Below the pieces are notes generated by a model. The model was not told the origin of the DNA, ran no database searches, and saw only the letters and a list, made by a program, of their open reading frames with translations. From contig CAIWKO010000048.1 in the NCBI GenBank assembly GCA_903913285.1, positions 1 through 64,000 on the forward strand: a stretch of DNA of 64,000 nt, given 5' to 3'. Shown here in pieces: positions 42,942 through 51,148 of this stretch (within the stretch, counting starts at the first letter, position 1; each line of letters begins with the position of its first letter). The stretch is from an uncultured Bacteroidales bacterium. GTDB lineage: Bacteria; Bacteroidota; Bacteroidia; Bacteroidales; CAIWKO01. Made by a program: the position numbers and the translations under genes.

Positions 42942-44225
42942 TTACATCCATTTTATTTTTTTTATCAGTTTATGCTTGTAAAGGTTGATCGTAAAACCGG
43001 CAGAGATGGTTATCCAGTGCATCTGATCTTCCAGGGGGTCGATATTCGCATATTCGTAGGCAGCTTTCACAAAAAAGTTTTTGGAGATAAGCCCGTAGCC
43101 AAGCCCCGGAGCAAAAGCAAATATGGTCTTTGGTTTGCTGTCGAGTGCATCGAACGAACCAAAAGAGCATAAGCCTTTCAGCCGGATAAAAATACCGTGC
43201 CGCAGCTTGATGTTTTGCGATCTGAAACTGAAAAGTTTTTCGAAGCTCAAATAAACGAATTGACGCTTTTCCCAAAGCTGATAATAACTATTATCGGGTT
43301 GCTGTTCGAGTATCCATTTTTTTGCAAGGCGTTTGTTAAATCCAAACTCGAAACTGCTGTTGTATTTCGAATCTAAAATACCAATGCCAACTCCCATAAA
43401 GATATCTTTGGTGTTGAAGGTGGCTGCATTATAGCTGACGGTGATCCGGTTGTAGAACGGCCAGAAACTTCCTCTGCATCCTGCTTTTTTTAAAGCCGTA
43501 ACCATATATCTGCGGTTCAGAATTCGCGCGTAGTCAACTGCATTGACCTTTTGTTTGAAATGAAGCCCGGTCGAAATAGTTGTTTTATATTTTATAAGTG
43601 AATCGAGCAAGCCGAAATCATTATCCTGTATAGCAATAGAAACGGCATTAAAACCTTTTTCGTCGGTGGCATTGGCATCGGCATTGTTTTTTAGCAATAG
43701 CCCTGTAACATCGGGGTTGCCAAAATATGCCGCACACATCAGGGCCGAAGTGCTGTCGTATGTTTTAAGATTCAGCTGAGCATAATTCACCAGATATTCG
43801 GCCATGTCGTACAAATTATAGCCGCACGAATAGGTCAACGCCGTGGCGCCAAATTCATCCCTGGCGTTGAGGTTGGCTCCGTAGAGCAGCAGGGTATATA
43901 CAATTTCGAGGTGGTTGTGAATGGCTGCGCTTATCAAAGCCGTGCGGCCCGAATTTGGCACAAGATTCGGTTTGGCTTTGTTGTATAAAAGTATCTTCAC
44001 AATTTCGTCGTAGCCGTTTTCGGCGGCATACATAAGCGCGGTGTTTCCTTCTTCGTTCTGAAAGTTCACATCGGCGCTGTCGAGCATCAGATGCATCACC
44101 GAATCGGTTCGCCCTTCGTAAGCTGCATTCAGAAGGTTGTAGTTCTTCTCCAGATTTTGTTGAGATCGTGCGATGAACGGACATACGATCAGAAGCAGGA
44201 GAAAAAGATGCTTATTTATTTTCAT
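42942..44225 (-). CDS. Ankyrin-repeat protein fused to an outer-membrane beta-strand domain
   Basis: The 427-residue protein has a signal peptide (1-22, ending ARSQ). About residues 28-215 are ankyrin repeats (TDSVMHLMLDSADVNFQNEEG, then TALMYAAENGYDEIVKILLYN, RTALISAAIHNHLEIVYTLL, GATALTYSCGYNLYDMAEYLV). About 225-427 alternate polar and hydrophobic residues in strands (RITVSYNAATFNTKDIFMGVG, KTIFAFAPGLGYGLISKNFFVK, HWITISAGFTINLYKHKL), as in an outer-membrane beta-barrel or OmpA-like domain. The fusion of exported ankyrin repeats with a barrel is unusual. A neighbouring lipoprotein lies 1 bp downstream. Confidence 0.75.
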   Translation of the reverse strand: MKINKHLFLLLLIVCPFIARSQQNLEKNYNLLNAAYEGRTDSVMHLMLDSADVNFQNEEGNTALMYAAENGYDEIVKILLYNKAKPNLVPNSGRTALISAAIHNHLEIVYTLLLYGANLNARDEFGATALTYSCGYNLYDMAEYLVNYAQLNLKTYDSTSALMCAAYFGNPDVTGLLLKNNADANATDEKGFNAVSIAIQDNDFGLLDSLIKYKTTISTGLHFKQKVNAVDYARILNRRYMVTALKKAGCRGSFWPFYNRITVSYNAATFNTKDIFMGVGIGILDSKYNSSFEFGFNKRLAKKWILEQQPDNSYYQLWEKRQFVYLSFEKLFSFRSQNIKLRHGIFIRLKGLCSFGSFDALDSKPKTIFAFAPGLGYGLISKNFFVKAAYEYANIDPLEDQMHWITISAGFTINLYKHKLIKKIKWM

Positions 44226-44293
44226 GAAAGTGTCTTAAGAAAGCGCTAAAATTAATGGTGAAACAAATTACTTAAATTTTTAGATATAATTGC

Positions 44294-44301
44294 TAATTTT
44301 G
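44294..44301 (+). promoter_or_regulatory. -7 box for fabG
   Basis: TAATTTTG, exact consensus, 14 bp before the ATG. Confidence 0.5.
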
Positions 44302-44315
44302 CGAAAAAATTATTC

Positions 44316-45062
44316 ATGAAATTATTAGAAGGAAAAACAGCAGTGATCACGGGTGCTTCGCGGGGCATCGGAAAAGCTATTGCTTTGGTTTTTGCAAAAC
44401 AGGGTTGTAACGTAGCTTTCACAGATCTTTTTTACGACGAAAGCGCTATAAATCTCGAAAAAGAGCTTGCCTCGTTCGGGGTTAAAGCTAAAGCCTATGC
44501 TTCGGATGCATCGTCTTTTTCGAAAAGCGAAGAAACTATCAACGAAATCCTGAAAGATTTTCCGGTTATCGATATTTTGGTGAACAATGCCGGCATTACC
44601 AAAGACAATTTGTTGCTGCGCATGACCGAATCGGACTGGGATGCCGTTATCAATATCAATCTGAAATCGGTGTTTAATTTAACCAAAGCGGTGCAGAAAA
44701 CCATGCTGAAACAACGCAGCGGTTCCATCATCAATATGAGCTCGGTGGTTGGTGTGGCAGGCAACGCAGGTCAGGCAAACTATTCGGCTTCTAAGGCCGG
44801 CATCATCGGGTTCACCAAATCGGTGGCTCTTGAATTGGGTTCGCGCAATATCCGCTGCAATGCCATTGCTCCGGGCTTTATTGAAACCGAAATGACGCAC
44901 AAACTGCCCGAAGAAGCAAAACAAATGTGGCTTAAAGATATTCCGTCCAAACGGCCCGGCACTCCTGTAGAAGTTGCCAACGCGGCCCTCTTTTTAGCTT
45001 CCGACTTGTCAGAATATGTTACGGGGCAGGTATTGAATGTATGCGGCGGCATGAATACCTAA
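44316..45062 (+). CDS. fabG: 3-oxoacyl-ACP reductase
   Basis: FabG reduces 3-oxoacyl-ACP in fatty-acid elongation with NADPH. The 248-residue short-chain dehydrogenase has the cofactor motif TGASRGIGKAIA (12-23), NNAG (90-93) and the catalytic Ser142/143, Tyr156 and Lys160 (YSASKAG), all in place. Length and sequence are typical. It is monocistronic and ends at a strong terminator (45085-45110). Some SDRs are annotated like this without being the essential FabG, but the match is strong. Confidence 0.92.
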   Translation: MKLLEGKTAVITGASRGIGKAIALVFAKQGCNVAFTDLFYDESAINLEKELASFGVKAKAYASDASSFSKSEETINEILKDFPVIDILVNNAGITKDNLLLRMTESDWDAVININLKSVFNLTKAVQKTMLKQRSGSIINMSSVVGVAGNAGQANYSASKAGIIGFTKSVALELGSRNIRCNAIAPGFIETEMTHKLPEEAKQMWLKDIPSKRPGTPVEVANAALFLASDLSEYVTGQVLNVCGGMNT

Positions 45063-45077
45063 AATAGTATTGTTCAA

Positions 45078-45112
45078 AAAAAAAGACTGCCTGTCGGCAG
45101 TCTTTTTTTTTA
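45078..45112. terminator. Bidirectional terminator
   Basis: Stem GACTGCC with GGCAGTC around a tetraloop (45085-45102), with A-tract on the left and T-tract on the right, between fabG and the converging PorP/SprF gene. Confidence 0.9.
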
Positions 45113-45125
45113 TCAGTAGGGGATA

Positions 45126-46163
45126 TCAATATAAACTTTTATTTTTCGAGTCGAACAGGGGAGCGATATAACGAACCGCAACCTCTATGCCTCCCGCGCC
45201 CTTGGTGGCAGAAGTCAATTGCGAAACATTGATGTCGTAGCTCAGTTGCAGCATAAAATTTTTCCATTCAAATTCGGCCGAAGGGATAATGGCATCGCCC
45301 ACGCGATAGTGGCATCCTATAGCCAAAGCCGTTTCCGACACAAAGCCCGTGTATTTCGATGCATCGTTCAGGCGATACCTTAGCATGGTCCCAAACAAAA
45401 TATCGTTGGCCGAACCCTGATTAAACCACACTCCCGACGGCAAAATCGCGAAATGCGAGTTCTTAAATCCCACAAACGAAGTAACACTCAGGGCAATTTT
45501 CATATTCAATCGGTCGGCTCCACCCTCAAAAGATTGTTTCGGACGGTTGATGTGGAACAAGGCCACACCCACGCTCACTTTCTTCATATTGTTGGCCGTG
45601 ATGTACGATTGTTGCGAGTTATACGACCACAACATCCCTGCCGCTATATCGCCGTATATCTTGCTGCTGAATCCGCCTGCTTCGCCCGAAGGAAGCGAGG
45701 AGTTATAACCGTCGGTGGCGTTGGGGTCGTATTGGCTGTCCCATTGCGCGCTGCCACCGCTTAAGCGGCGTTGTGCAAAACCGCCCTGTATGCCGGCAGT
45801 TAAAAAATTATTACGGTTCAACGGCAAATGGTAGGCTAACGACACGTTGGCTTCGGTTTGCCCCATTTTGTTAACTCCCGCCTGATCGTTGAACACTTGT
45901 ATGCCGATTCCCAAAATGCCGCCGTTCAGCTTGCCTTTCAGTATTCCCGCATCATACGAAAGCCCGTAGGTTAAAAACGATTTCGAAACATCGTGCCACT
46001 GACTTTTATAATTTATAATAACCCTGTGGTCGGCATTGAAAGCTCCTGCCAAAGCCGGATTCAACGATAGCGGTGCATTGCTGAACTGCGAAAAATGGAT
46101 GTCTTGTGCCATGCCAAGGCGGGCAACACACAAAAGCATTATCAGGAGTAGTGTTTTTTTCAT
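45126..46163 (-). CDS. PorP/SprF family T9SS-associated outer-membrane protein
   Basis: I start at the ATG at 46163 (345 residues), three codons inside the open frame, at MKKTLLLIM. The signal peptide ends GMAQ (about residue 20), followed by 'DIHFSQFSNAPLSLNPALAGAF', the signature start of PorP/SprF proteins. The rest alternates in strands typical for an outer-membrane barrel. These proteins work with the type IX secretion system and bind gliding or secretion components. Several T9SS cargo proteins in this window (11911, 14278, 28004, 36651, 37664) fit with a functioning system. A -7 box lies at 46236-46243. Confidence 0.93.
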   Translation of the reverse strand: MKKTLLLIMLLCVARLGMAQDIHFSQFSNAPLSLNPALAGAFNADHRVIINYKSQWHDVSKSFLTYGLSYDAGILKGKLNGGILGIGIQVFNDQAGVNKMGQTEANVSLAYHLPLNRNNFLTAGIQGGFAQRRLSGGSAQWDSQYDPNATDGYNSSLPSGEAGGFSSKIYGDIAAGMLWSYNSQQSYITANNMKKVSVGVALFHINRPKQSFEGGADRLNMKIALSVTSFVGFKNSHFAILPSGVWFNQGSANDILFGTMLRYRLNDASKYTGFVSETALAIGCHYRVGDAIIPSAEFEWKNFMLQLSYDINVSQLTSATKGAGGIEVAVRYIAPLFDSKNKSLY

Positions 46164-46235
46164 ACCAAACAATTTATTTCAACAAAGCGCGCCGCGTTTT
46201 TTGTCTGCAAACGCACTTCTCCGTAAATAATGAAA

Positions 46236-46243
46236 CAAATATA
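46236..46243 (-). promoter_or_regulatory. -7 box for the PorP/SprF gene
   Basis: Minus-strand TATATTTG, exact consensus, about 75 bp upstream of the start at 46163. Confidence 0.5.
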
Positions 46244-46540
46244 AAAAAAACACGGCAACCTCACGCTAAAAAAGTTTTTTTTTAATCAATATTAACTATA
46301 AACTGCTAACTTATTTGGGCGCCTCCGCCTCGCGCTAGTCCGCCCACTGGCGGAGCGGACCGGGCTATCCACTCCAAGTCCTCATTCCGCTACGCTCCAT
46401 TCCGGGCTTTCCGTTCCTATCCCTGGCGCGGGGGCAAACAGCCTTCATATCATTAAGTGCGCATCGCCAATCCAATATTCTTCATTTTTCTTCGCGTTCT
46501 TTGCGTTTTCTTTTCTTTGCGGCCTTGGCGGTTATTTTCC

Positions 46541-46582
46541 GTCTTCGGTCTTCCAACTTCGGTCTTCGGTCTTCGGTCTTCG
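46541..46582. repeat. Heptamer array (gtcttcg type)
   Basis: Six units of 7 bp: gtcttcg, gtcttcc, aacttcg, gtcttcg, gtcttcg, gtcttcg. It ends 1 bp before the stop codon of the 120-residue membrane protein on the minus strand. Confidence 0.85.
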
Positions 46583-46583
46583 A

Positions 46584-46946
46584 TTAGTGATAACCCATAA
46601 AAAAAAATGAGGCCGTAACATAAATACAAATAATAACCCATCCGGTTATTTTCCAGAATTTACTTTCATTTTTAAACTTTTCGTACACCTTTTTAATTCT
46701 GTCATTTTTATTATAATGGTATAATAAAAAAAAAGTGCTTATAACAAAACCTGCTAAAATCGAATATCTTATTTTCTCTTCCCATACAGGATAACCATAA
46801 TGAATAAAGGTTGTAAATAAATTAAACATTAATAAAGCTGTAAAAAGAGCGCTTGCAGCCTCCCAGGCATGTAAGGGTTTCCCAAAAAAGGTTTTATTAA
46901 GAAACAAATTGTAGAATTTATAAACGAAATAATCAATGATTATCAT
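46584..46946 (-). CDS. Small integral membrane protein
   Basis: The 120-residue protein has three or so membrane helices (about 30-48, 60-78 and 98-118) with a basic loop 'YEKFKNESKFWKIT' between. No family was recognised. The gene stands alone on the minus strand, and the stop codon abuts a heptamer array. Confidence 0.65.
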   Translation of the reverse strand: MIIIDYFVYKFYNLFLNKTFFGKPLHAWEAASALFTALLMFNLFTTFIHYGYPVWEEKIRYSILAGFVISTFFLLYHYNKNDRIKKVYEKFKNESKFWKITGWVIICIYVTASFFFMGYH

Positions 46947-47066
46947 GCCAAAGATTTGAGGAGATATTTAGCCACAAATATAAAAAATAACCCCATCCGA
47001 AATTGTATTTAACGGATAAATAAATGCAAACGGACACGACATATCAAGACCCTACACTTAAAATTC

Positions 47067-47101
47067 TCACTTCTGAATTCTGAATTCTGAATTCTGAATT
47101 C
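47067..47101. repeat. Heptamer array (tgaattc type) at a gene end
   Basis: tcacttc followed by four perfect units of tgaattc, ending immediately at the stop codon (47102-47104) of the 321-residue protein on the minus strand. The same unit occurs at 50227-50254 and throughout 55990-56158. Confidence 0.85.
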
Positions 47102-48067
47102 TCACGTCCCCGGCGTCCCCTCCGGGCTCGTATCATCCGCGTCCGATTCAGGCGTCTCCAGCTCAATATCATTTTCAACAATAAAACCCTCTTCCACCGT
47201 AATCACCTCAGTATACGTCGTTCGTCCCGCGTATTCCACCTTCAGCGTCGATTGTCCCACGGGCAAACCTATCTGAAAATAACCCTGCTCGTCCGACATA
47301 ACCACATCCGTCGTCGTATTGGCCGTCACCTTTGCATTATGCAATGGCAGATCCGTATCAAAATCCGTCACCTGACCTTCGCAGCCTTGCTTTATCTGCT
47401 TCACCACCGTCTTTCCTTTCCCTTTCAGGTCCACAATTTGGCGAATATTATCATACGAATCCCACAAAGCCCTGTTATCATACTTAATAACATCAATACT
47501 CGTATCCAGCAACTTCAAATTCGCGTCCACCTTGCCAAACAGCGCATCAATCTGCTCCTTCAAATTCTTCCGTTCGCTTATTTTCAGCCTCGGCATCGGT
47601 ATCAAACTAAAATACTTCGTATTCAGCGCGCTCAAATTATCCAGCATCGCTTGCGTCAGGCCCAAATCCGGGTCCATATCGGGCATCGTGTCCGTGCCTA
47701 TCTGCAAAATCAGTGCGCAGCGGTCTTTCATCACCGTGTCGGCGGCATTTCTAAAATCGCTCATCGAAAAATTCACCTGCGCCAGCAGCTCCGGCAAACC
47801 TCCGTGCGTGGCGTGCGATTTCAACCTCACCACCACCTGCATCACCGCAATTTCAAGCAGTTCGCGCGTTTGTTTCTTATCCTTCGCCACGCCCGTTATA
47901 TCCGATTCCTGCAGCGCGCGCAAATTTCCGATCGATATCACATCTGCCGTTATCAGCAACATGATAGCTTTAAACTTATAAATGGCATCGGCTTCCGTTT
48001 TGTGCAACTCATACCATGCCAACAGAGCCAAATACATGCTCAATTTGTTTTCCTTGTACCTGTTCAT
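47102..48067 (-). CDS. Helical protein with a carboxypeptidase-regulatory-like domain, paralogue of the 403-aa protein
   Basis: The 321-residue protein has no signal peptide. Residues 1-225 are helical; about 228-300 form a CarboxypepD_reg-like beta-sandwich ('CEGQVTDFDTDLPLHNAKVTANTT', 'YFQIGLPVGQSTLKVEYAG'), and the end is acidic and Pro/Thr-rich. It shares its plan with the 403-residue protein at 7755-8966, with matching short stretches (IDALFGKVD versus IDKLFNEVE; LPELLAQV versus LPGLEKLL). Both lie downstream of a 21-bp repeat array, and heptamers meet their stop codons. The -7 box is at 48103-48110. I do not recognise a function. Confidence 0.75.
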   Translation of the reverse strand: MNRYKENKLSMYLALLAWYELHKTEADAIYKFKAIMLLITADVISIGNLRALQESDITGVAKDKKQTRELLEIAVMQVVVRLKSHATHGGLPELLAQVNFSMSDFRNAADTVMKDRCALILQIGTDTMPDMDPDLGLTQAMLDNLSALNTKYFSLIPMPRLKISERKNLKEQIDALFGKVDANLKLLDTSIDVIKYDNRALWDSYDNIRQIVDLKGKGKTVVKQIKQGCEGQVTDFDTDLPLHNAKVTANTTTDVVMSDEQGYFQIGLPVGQSTLKVEYAGRTTYTEVITVEEGFIVENDIELETPESDADDTSPEGTPGT

Positions 48068-48102
48068 AGTCTTAGATTTAAGTTGATTATAAATTTTACT
48101 TA

Positions 48103-48110
48103 CAAAATTA
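48103..48110 (-). promoter_or_regulatory. -7 box for the 321-residue gene
   Basis: Minus-strand TAATTTTG, exact consensus, 36 bp upstream of the start. Array 2 lies upstream of this box, not in the transcript. Confidence 0.5.
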
Positions 48111-48244
48111 AAAAATAATTTTTTAATAACAAAACCAAATTCAAAAAAAATTTTTCAAAAAAACAACAAAAAAAACAGAAAAATAATAATGAAAAAAAAA
48201 CAACAAAAAATAATTTAAAAACAACAAAAAAATCACAAAACCAC

Positions 48245-48496
48245 CCTTCCAACACCTTTCACTATCCTTCCAACACCTTTGCGATGCTTTCCAACGCCAT
48301 TAACTATCCTTCCAACCCCTTTGCGTATCCTTCCAACCCTATAAACATCCTTTCTAATATCTCTTACCTCTTACTTATTACTTCTTACTTCCTTTCCAAC
48401 ACCTTTCACTATCCTTCCAACACCTTTGCGAAGCTTTCCAACGCCTTTGCGCATCCTTCCAACCCCTTTCACTGCCTTTCCAACACACATTTAATC
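48245..48496. repeat. 21-bp tandem repeat array 2 (about 10 units)
   Basis: Units of 21 bp (one of 20) with the core CTTCCAACACC or TTTCCAACGCC followed by tttcactat or tttgcgat. Unit starts are at 48245, 48266, 48287, 48308, 48329, then 48392, 48413, 48434, 48455 and 48476. At 48364-48391 a block of four 7-bp units (ttacctc, ttactta, ttacttc, ttacttc) interrupts the series and belongs to the heptamer family at 55990. The array lies about 180 bp upstream of the 321-residue gene. Confidence 0.88.
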
Positions 48497-48599
48497 AATA
48501 AACTAATCAAAAAACCACAGCCCCCCCTTTGCGCCCTTTGCTAATAACTTCGCGCGCTTTGCGGTTAAAGAAATCAAATCACCAATCACTAATTTTGAT

Positions 48600-48607
48600 T
48601 ACATTTG
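48600..48607 (+). promoter_or_regulatory. -7 box for the first tandem lipoprotein
   Basis: TACATTTG, exact consensus, 19 bp before the ATG. Confidence 0.5.
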
Positions 48608-48626
48608 TATAAAAAAATCCCCCCCC

Positions 48627-49106
48627 ATGAAAAAAAACCTCCTTCTTTGTTTGATTTTGGCCGCGGTGGTTAGTGGCTGCAAGAAATATGAAGAAGGGCC
48701 GCTGATAAGTTTTCGTTCGGCGAAAAGCAGGGTATATGGCTTTTATACCTTGCAAACTTTAACCGTTGATGGCGTGGATGAATACGAACAGTATTTCGAC
48801 AGCTTATGTAATACTTTTTATTTTCATTACGAAGAAGTTTCTGCATATGTTGACATTTGCGACATGAGTGGTTTTAGAAAAAATGGATGGGGTAGTACAT
48901 TGGTATGGTCATGGAAATTGACCGATCATAATAAAATTTTGGAAATTACTTCCTCAAGCAGTAACGCTACGAGTTTTGGCCCATTTAAACCAGGTTATTG
49001 TCCTAAATGGGAACTGCTGCGACTGACCAATAAAGAGATTAAAATGAAAACCACTTACAATAATAAAGAATACGTGGCCGACATGACAGGTTATGACATT
49101 AAATAA
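48627..49106 (+). CDS. Tandem lipoprotein 1 (lipocalin-like)
   Basis: The 159-residue protein has the lipoprotein signal MKKNLLLCLILAAVVSGC (Cys18) then KKYEEGPLISFRSAKSR. The mature part fits the lipocalin-like/DUF5004-type lipoproteins: 'YGFYTLQTLTVDGVDEYEQYF', 'LVWSWKLTDHNKILEITSS', 'WELLRLTNKEIKMKTTYNN'. This is the first of three adjacent paralogues (49119, 49673). The gene directly downstream starts 12 bp on. Function is unknown; such proteins sit on the inner or outer leaflet of the outer membrane. Confidence 0.8.
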   Translation: MKKNLLLCLILAAVVSGCKKYEEGPLISFRSAKSRVYGFYTLQTLTVDGVDEYEQYFDSLCNTFYFHYEEVSAYVDICDMSGFRKNGWGSTLVWSWKLTDHNKILEITSSSSNATSFGPFKPGYCPKWELLRLTNKEIKMKTTYNNKEYVADMTGYDIK

Positions 49107-49118
49107 ATTGGTTTCCCC

Positions 49119-49550
49119 ATGAAAAAAACCCTCCTTCTTTGTTTGATTTTGGCCGCGGTGGTGGGCGGGTGTAATAAAGATGAAAAAGCATATAAAAAGA
49201 TACTAGGCGATTGGAAGCTTAAATCATATTCTGTGAATGGAATAGATTCATTATCCTCATACAAAGACAGTTTAGGAGTGAATTATAATTTTCTTTATGA
49301 TGATTATCAGGAAAGAAATGTTTGCCCTATTTTAGGTTATAGAAATGATGGAAGCCAAAAATCATTGGTTTGGTATTGGGATATGAATGATGAAGGTAAA
49401 GTTTTACAAATAACACATTCGGAAGGAACTATTGGAGTGGGTCCAATTGGACAAGGTAAAACACCAATCTTTGAAATCGTAAAATTAGATCAGGATTTGA
49501 TATTGAAAACAATTTACAATAGTAAAACCTATATCATCGGACTACAATAA
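49119..49550 (+). CDS. Tandem lipoprotein 2 (lipocalin-like)
   Basis: The 143-residue protein has signal MKKTLLLCLILAAVVGGC (Cys18), then NKDEKAYKKILGDWKLKSY, with the typical 'ILGDWKLKSYSVNGIDSL' start of a lipocalin-like fold and 'IFEIVKLDQDLILKTIYNSK' near the end. The lipoprotein leader is almost identical in DNA to its neighbours while the mature part has diverged: it lacks the 'GPLISFRSA' block found in copies 1 and 3. It is probably co-transcribed with copy 1. Confidence 0.8.
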   Translation: MKKTLLLCLILAAVVGGCNKDEKAYKKILGDWKLKSYSVNGIDSLSSYKDSLGVNYNFLYDDYQERNVCPILGYRNDGSQKSLVWYWDMNDEGKVLQITHSEGTIGVGPIGQGKTPIFEIVKLDQDLILKTIYNSKTYIIGLQ

Positions 49551-49593
49551 AACTAAAAACCCCTTCCCGCCAAATCAAATCGCAAACCTGCCC

Positions 49594-49633
49594 GACTAAA
49601 CACCTAAAAGACTAAACCCCTAAAGAGCTAAAC
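49594..49633. repeat. 8-bp tandem repeat (actaaac type)
   Basis: Five 8-bp units: gactaaac, acctaaaa, gactaaac, ccctaaag, agctaaac. They fill the gap between tandem lipoproteins 2 and 3, just upstream of the -7 box at 49646. Confidence 0.65.
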
Positions 49634-49645
49634 CCTATTTTTTAC

Positions 49646-49653
49646 TATATTTG
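49646..49653 (+). promoter_or_regulatory. -7 box for tandem lipoprotein 3
   Basis: TATATTTG, exact consensus, 19 bp before the ATG; the distance is the same as for lipoprotein 1. Confidence 0.5.
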
Positions 49654-49672
49654 TATCAACAAAAATCTCCCC

Positions 49673-50146
49673 ATGAAAAAATCCCTCCTTCTTTGTTTGA
49701 TTTTGGCTGCGGTGGTTTGTGGGTGCAAGAAATATGAAGACGGGCCGCTGATAAGCTTTCGCTCGGCATATAGCAGAATGGACGGAGCGCATACACTTAC
49801 AAAATATACGGTTGATGGAGTAGATTCCTTATCTCATTTTAAAGATAGCTTAGGTACTGGATTCAATTTTGAACACATAGAAAACCATAAAGACATGGAT
49901 ATTAATATTTGGGTTTGCGATATCGGAAGTATGGCAGGAAAACATAGTCTGGGTTGGGTATGGACATTAACCTATAAACATACAGCATTAAAAATAAATA
50001 GTTCATCTTCCGAATCAGTTGGAACCGGTCCTTTTGGTAACAATAAAACTCCGACATGGAGTATTTTGGAATTAAAAATGGATGTAATTAAAATGAAAAC
50101 GGACTATTGTGGTAAAACCTACGAAATCGAACTCGATAGAAACTAA
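49673..50146 (+). CDS. Tandem lipoprotein 3 (lipocalin-like)
   Basis: The 157-residue protein has the lipoprotein leader MKKSLLLCLILAAVVCGC and then KKYEDGPLISFRSAYSR, nearly identical to copy 1 over the first 37 residues (also in DNA), after which the two drift apart ('HTLTKYTVDGVDSLSHFKDS', 'LGWVWTLTYKHTALKINSS', 'WSILELKMDVIKMKTDYCG'). It appears to be a duplication with its own promoter. Function unknown. Confidence 0.8.
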   Translation: MKKSLLLCLILAAVVCGCKKYEDGPLISFRSAYSRMDGAHTLTKYTVDGVDSLSHFKDSLGTGFNFEHIENHKDMDINIWVCDIGSMAGKHSLGWVWTLTYKHTALKINSSSSESVGTGPFGNNKTPTWSILELKMDVIKMKTDYCGKTYEIELDRN

Positions 50147-50226
50147 CCCCCGTTCGGCGGCAGGCTGTGCCTCCGTCGAAATAATAAAAAGATACCACAT
50201 ATCATGTCACCACATTATGCCCATTC

Positions 50227-50254
50227 TGAATTCTTACTCCTGAATTCTGAATTC
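50227..50254. repeat. Heptamer array (tgaattc type)
   Basis: Units tgaattc, ttactcc, tgaattc, tgaattc. It lies between the third lipoprotein and cdaA and shares its unit with 47067-47101 and 55990-56158. Confidence 0.75.
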
Positions 50255-50305
50255 AACTTTCGCTCACTTTCTCAACCAAAATCCCCAACTATTCGCCAAA
50301 AGCAT

Positions 50306-50313
50306 TATTTTTG
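50306..50313 (+). promoter_or_regulatory. -7 box for cdaA
   Basis: TATTTTTG, exact consensus, 15 bp before the ATG. Confidence 0.5.
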
Positions 50314-50328
50314 TAAAAAAATTCACTC

Positions 50329-51120
50329 ATGAATTTGTTGTTCATAACAGAATTCACCTCCTTTCGCATCACCGACATCCTCGACATACTGCTGGTGGCT
50401 TTATTGTTGTTTCAGCTTTTCCGCCTCATGCGCGGCACGGCTGCCATCAATATATTTCTGGGCATCGTTGCCATATATTTTATCTGGAAACTGGTTAGTT
50501 TTCTGCAAATGGAACTCCTGTCCGAAATTTTAGGGCAGTTTGTGAGTGTGGGAGTGATAGCACTGATAGTTGTTTTTCAGCGCGAAATACGTCAGTTTTT
50601 ATTGCTCATTGGCACTCCGCGTTTCCTGACGCGCCGCCAAAAATGGCTTGCCTTTTGGAAATTCAGTGTGCAGCAAACCGGCTTCACCCAGTTCGATATC
50701 GTGGTGGATGCCTGCCGTGAAATGGCTTCCGAAAAAACCGGTGCCCTCATCATAATTGCCAAAAAAAACGAAGTAGACGAATTTGTGAATACCGGCGAAA
50801 TTATAGATGCAAAAATCTCCGGACAACTTATCGAGAACATATTTTATAAAAACAGCCCGCTCCACGACGGCGCCATCATCATCGACGGCAGCCGCATCCG
50901 TGCCGCCCGTTGCGTGTTGCCCCTAACCCGCGACGAACGATTTCCGGTAACCTACGGACTGCGTCACCGGGCTGCGGTGGGTCTCACCGAAAACAACGAT
51001 GCCATAGCCGTTATCGTATCAGAACAAACGGGCGATATCGCCTATTCAAAAAACGGAACCCTATACACCAAAATAAAACCCGAAGCCCTGAAAACCTTCC
51101 TCGAAATGGAATTTTCCTAA
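50329..51120 (+). CDS. cdaA: Diadenylate cyclase
   Basis: CdaA makes the second messenger cyclic di-AMP from two ATP. The 263-residue protein has three membrane helices at the N-terminus (about 15-75, including the 'LLVALLLFQLFRLMRGTAAINIFLG' start) and a DAC domain with both catalytic motifs: DGA (HDGAIIIDG, about 179-186) and RHR (YGLRHRAAVG, about 205-214). It is the membrane form (CdaA/YbbP type). The usual partner ybbR is not adjacent. The stop abuts a 14-bp repeat. Confidence 0.96.
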   Translation: MNLLFITEFTSFRITDILDILLVALLLFQLFRLMRGTAAINIFLGIVAIYFIWKLVSFLQMELLSEILGQFVSVGVIALIVVFQREIRQFLLLIGTPRFLTRRQKWLAFWKFSVQQTGFTQFDIVVDACREMASEKTGALIIIAKKNEVDEFVNTGEIIDAKISGQLIENIFYKNSPLHDGAIIIDGSRIRAARCVLPLTRDERFPVTYGLRHRAAVGLTENNDAIAVIVSEQTGDIAYSKNGTLYTKIKPEALKTFLEMEFS

Positions 51121-51148
51121 CCCCCAATCCCTAACCCCCAATCCCTAA
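51121..51148. repeat. 14-bp repeat (2 x 7) between converging genes
   Basis: Two perfect copies of cccccaatccctaa (51121-51134, 51135-51148) followed by a partial third. It starts directly after the cdaA stop, and the stop codon of the converging msrC gene (51145-51147) is part of the second copy. Confidence 0.85.

Larger units (their letters stand above)
46164..46583. other. Repeat-bearing intergenic region
   Basis: Besides the -7 box it holds a TCCGCC/GGCGGA hairpin (46339-46354), GC-rich palindromic sequence around 46320-46440, a stretch of 'ctttgcg' words (46486-46530) and the heptamer array (46541-46582). No gene is supported. Confidence 0.6.
48068..48626. other. Intergenic region holding 21-bp repeat array 2
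   Basis: From 48068 a very A-rich stretch to 48240 precedes array 2 (48245-48496). After it come 'ctttgcg' words and a plus-strand -7 box (48600-48607) for the first lipoprotein gene. The open frame at 48284-48544 is a product of the repeats. Confidence 0.6.
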
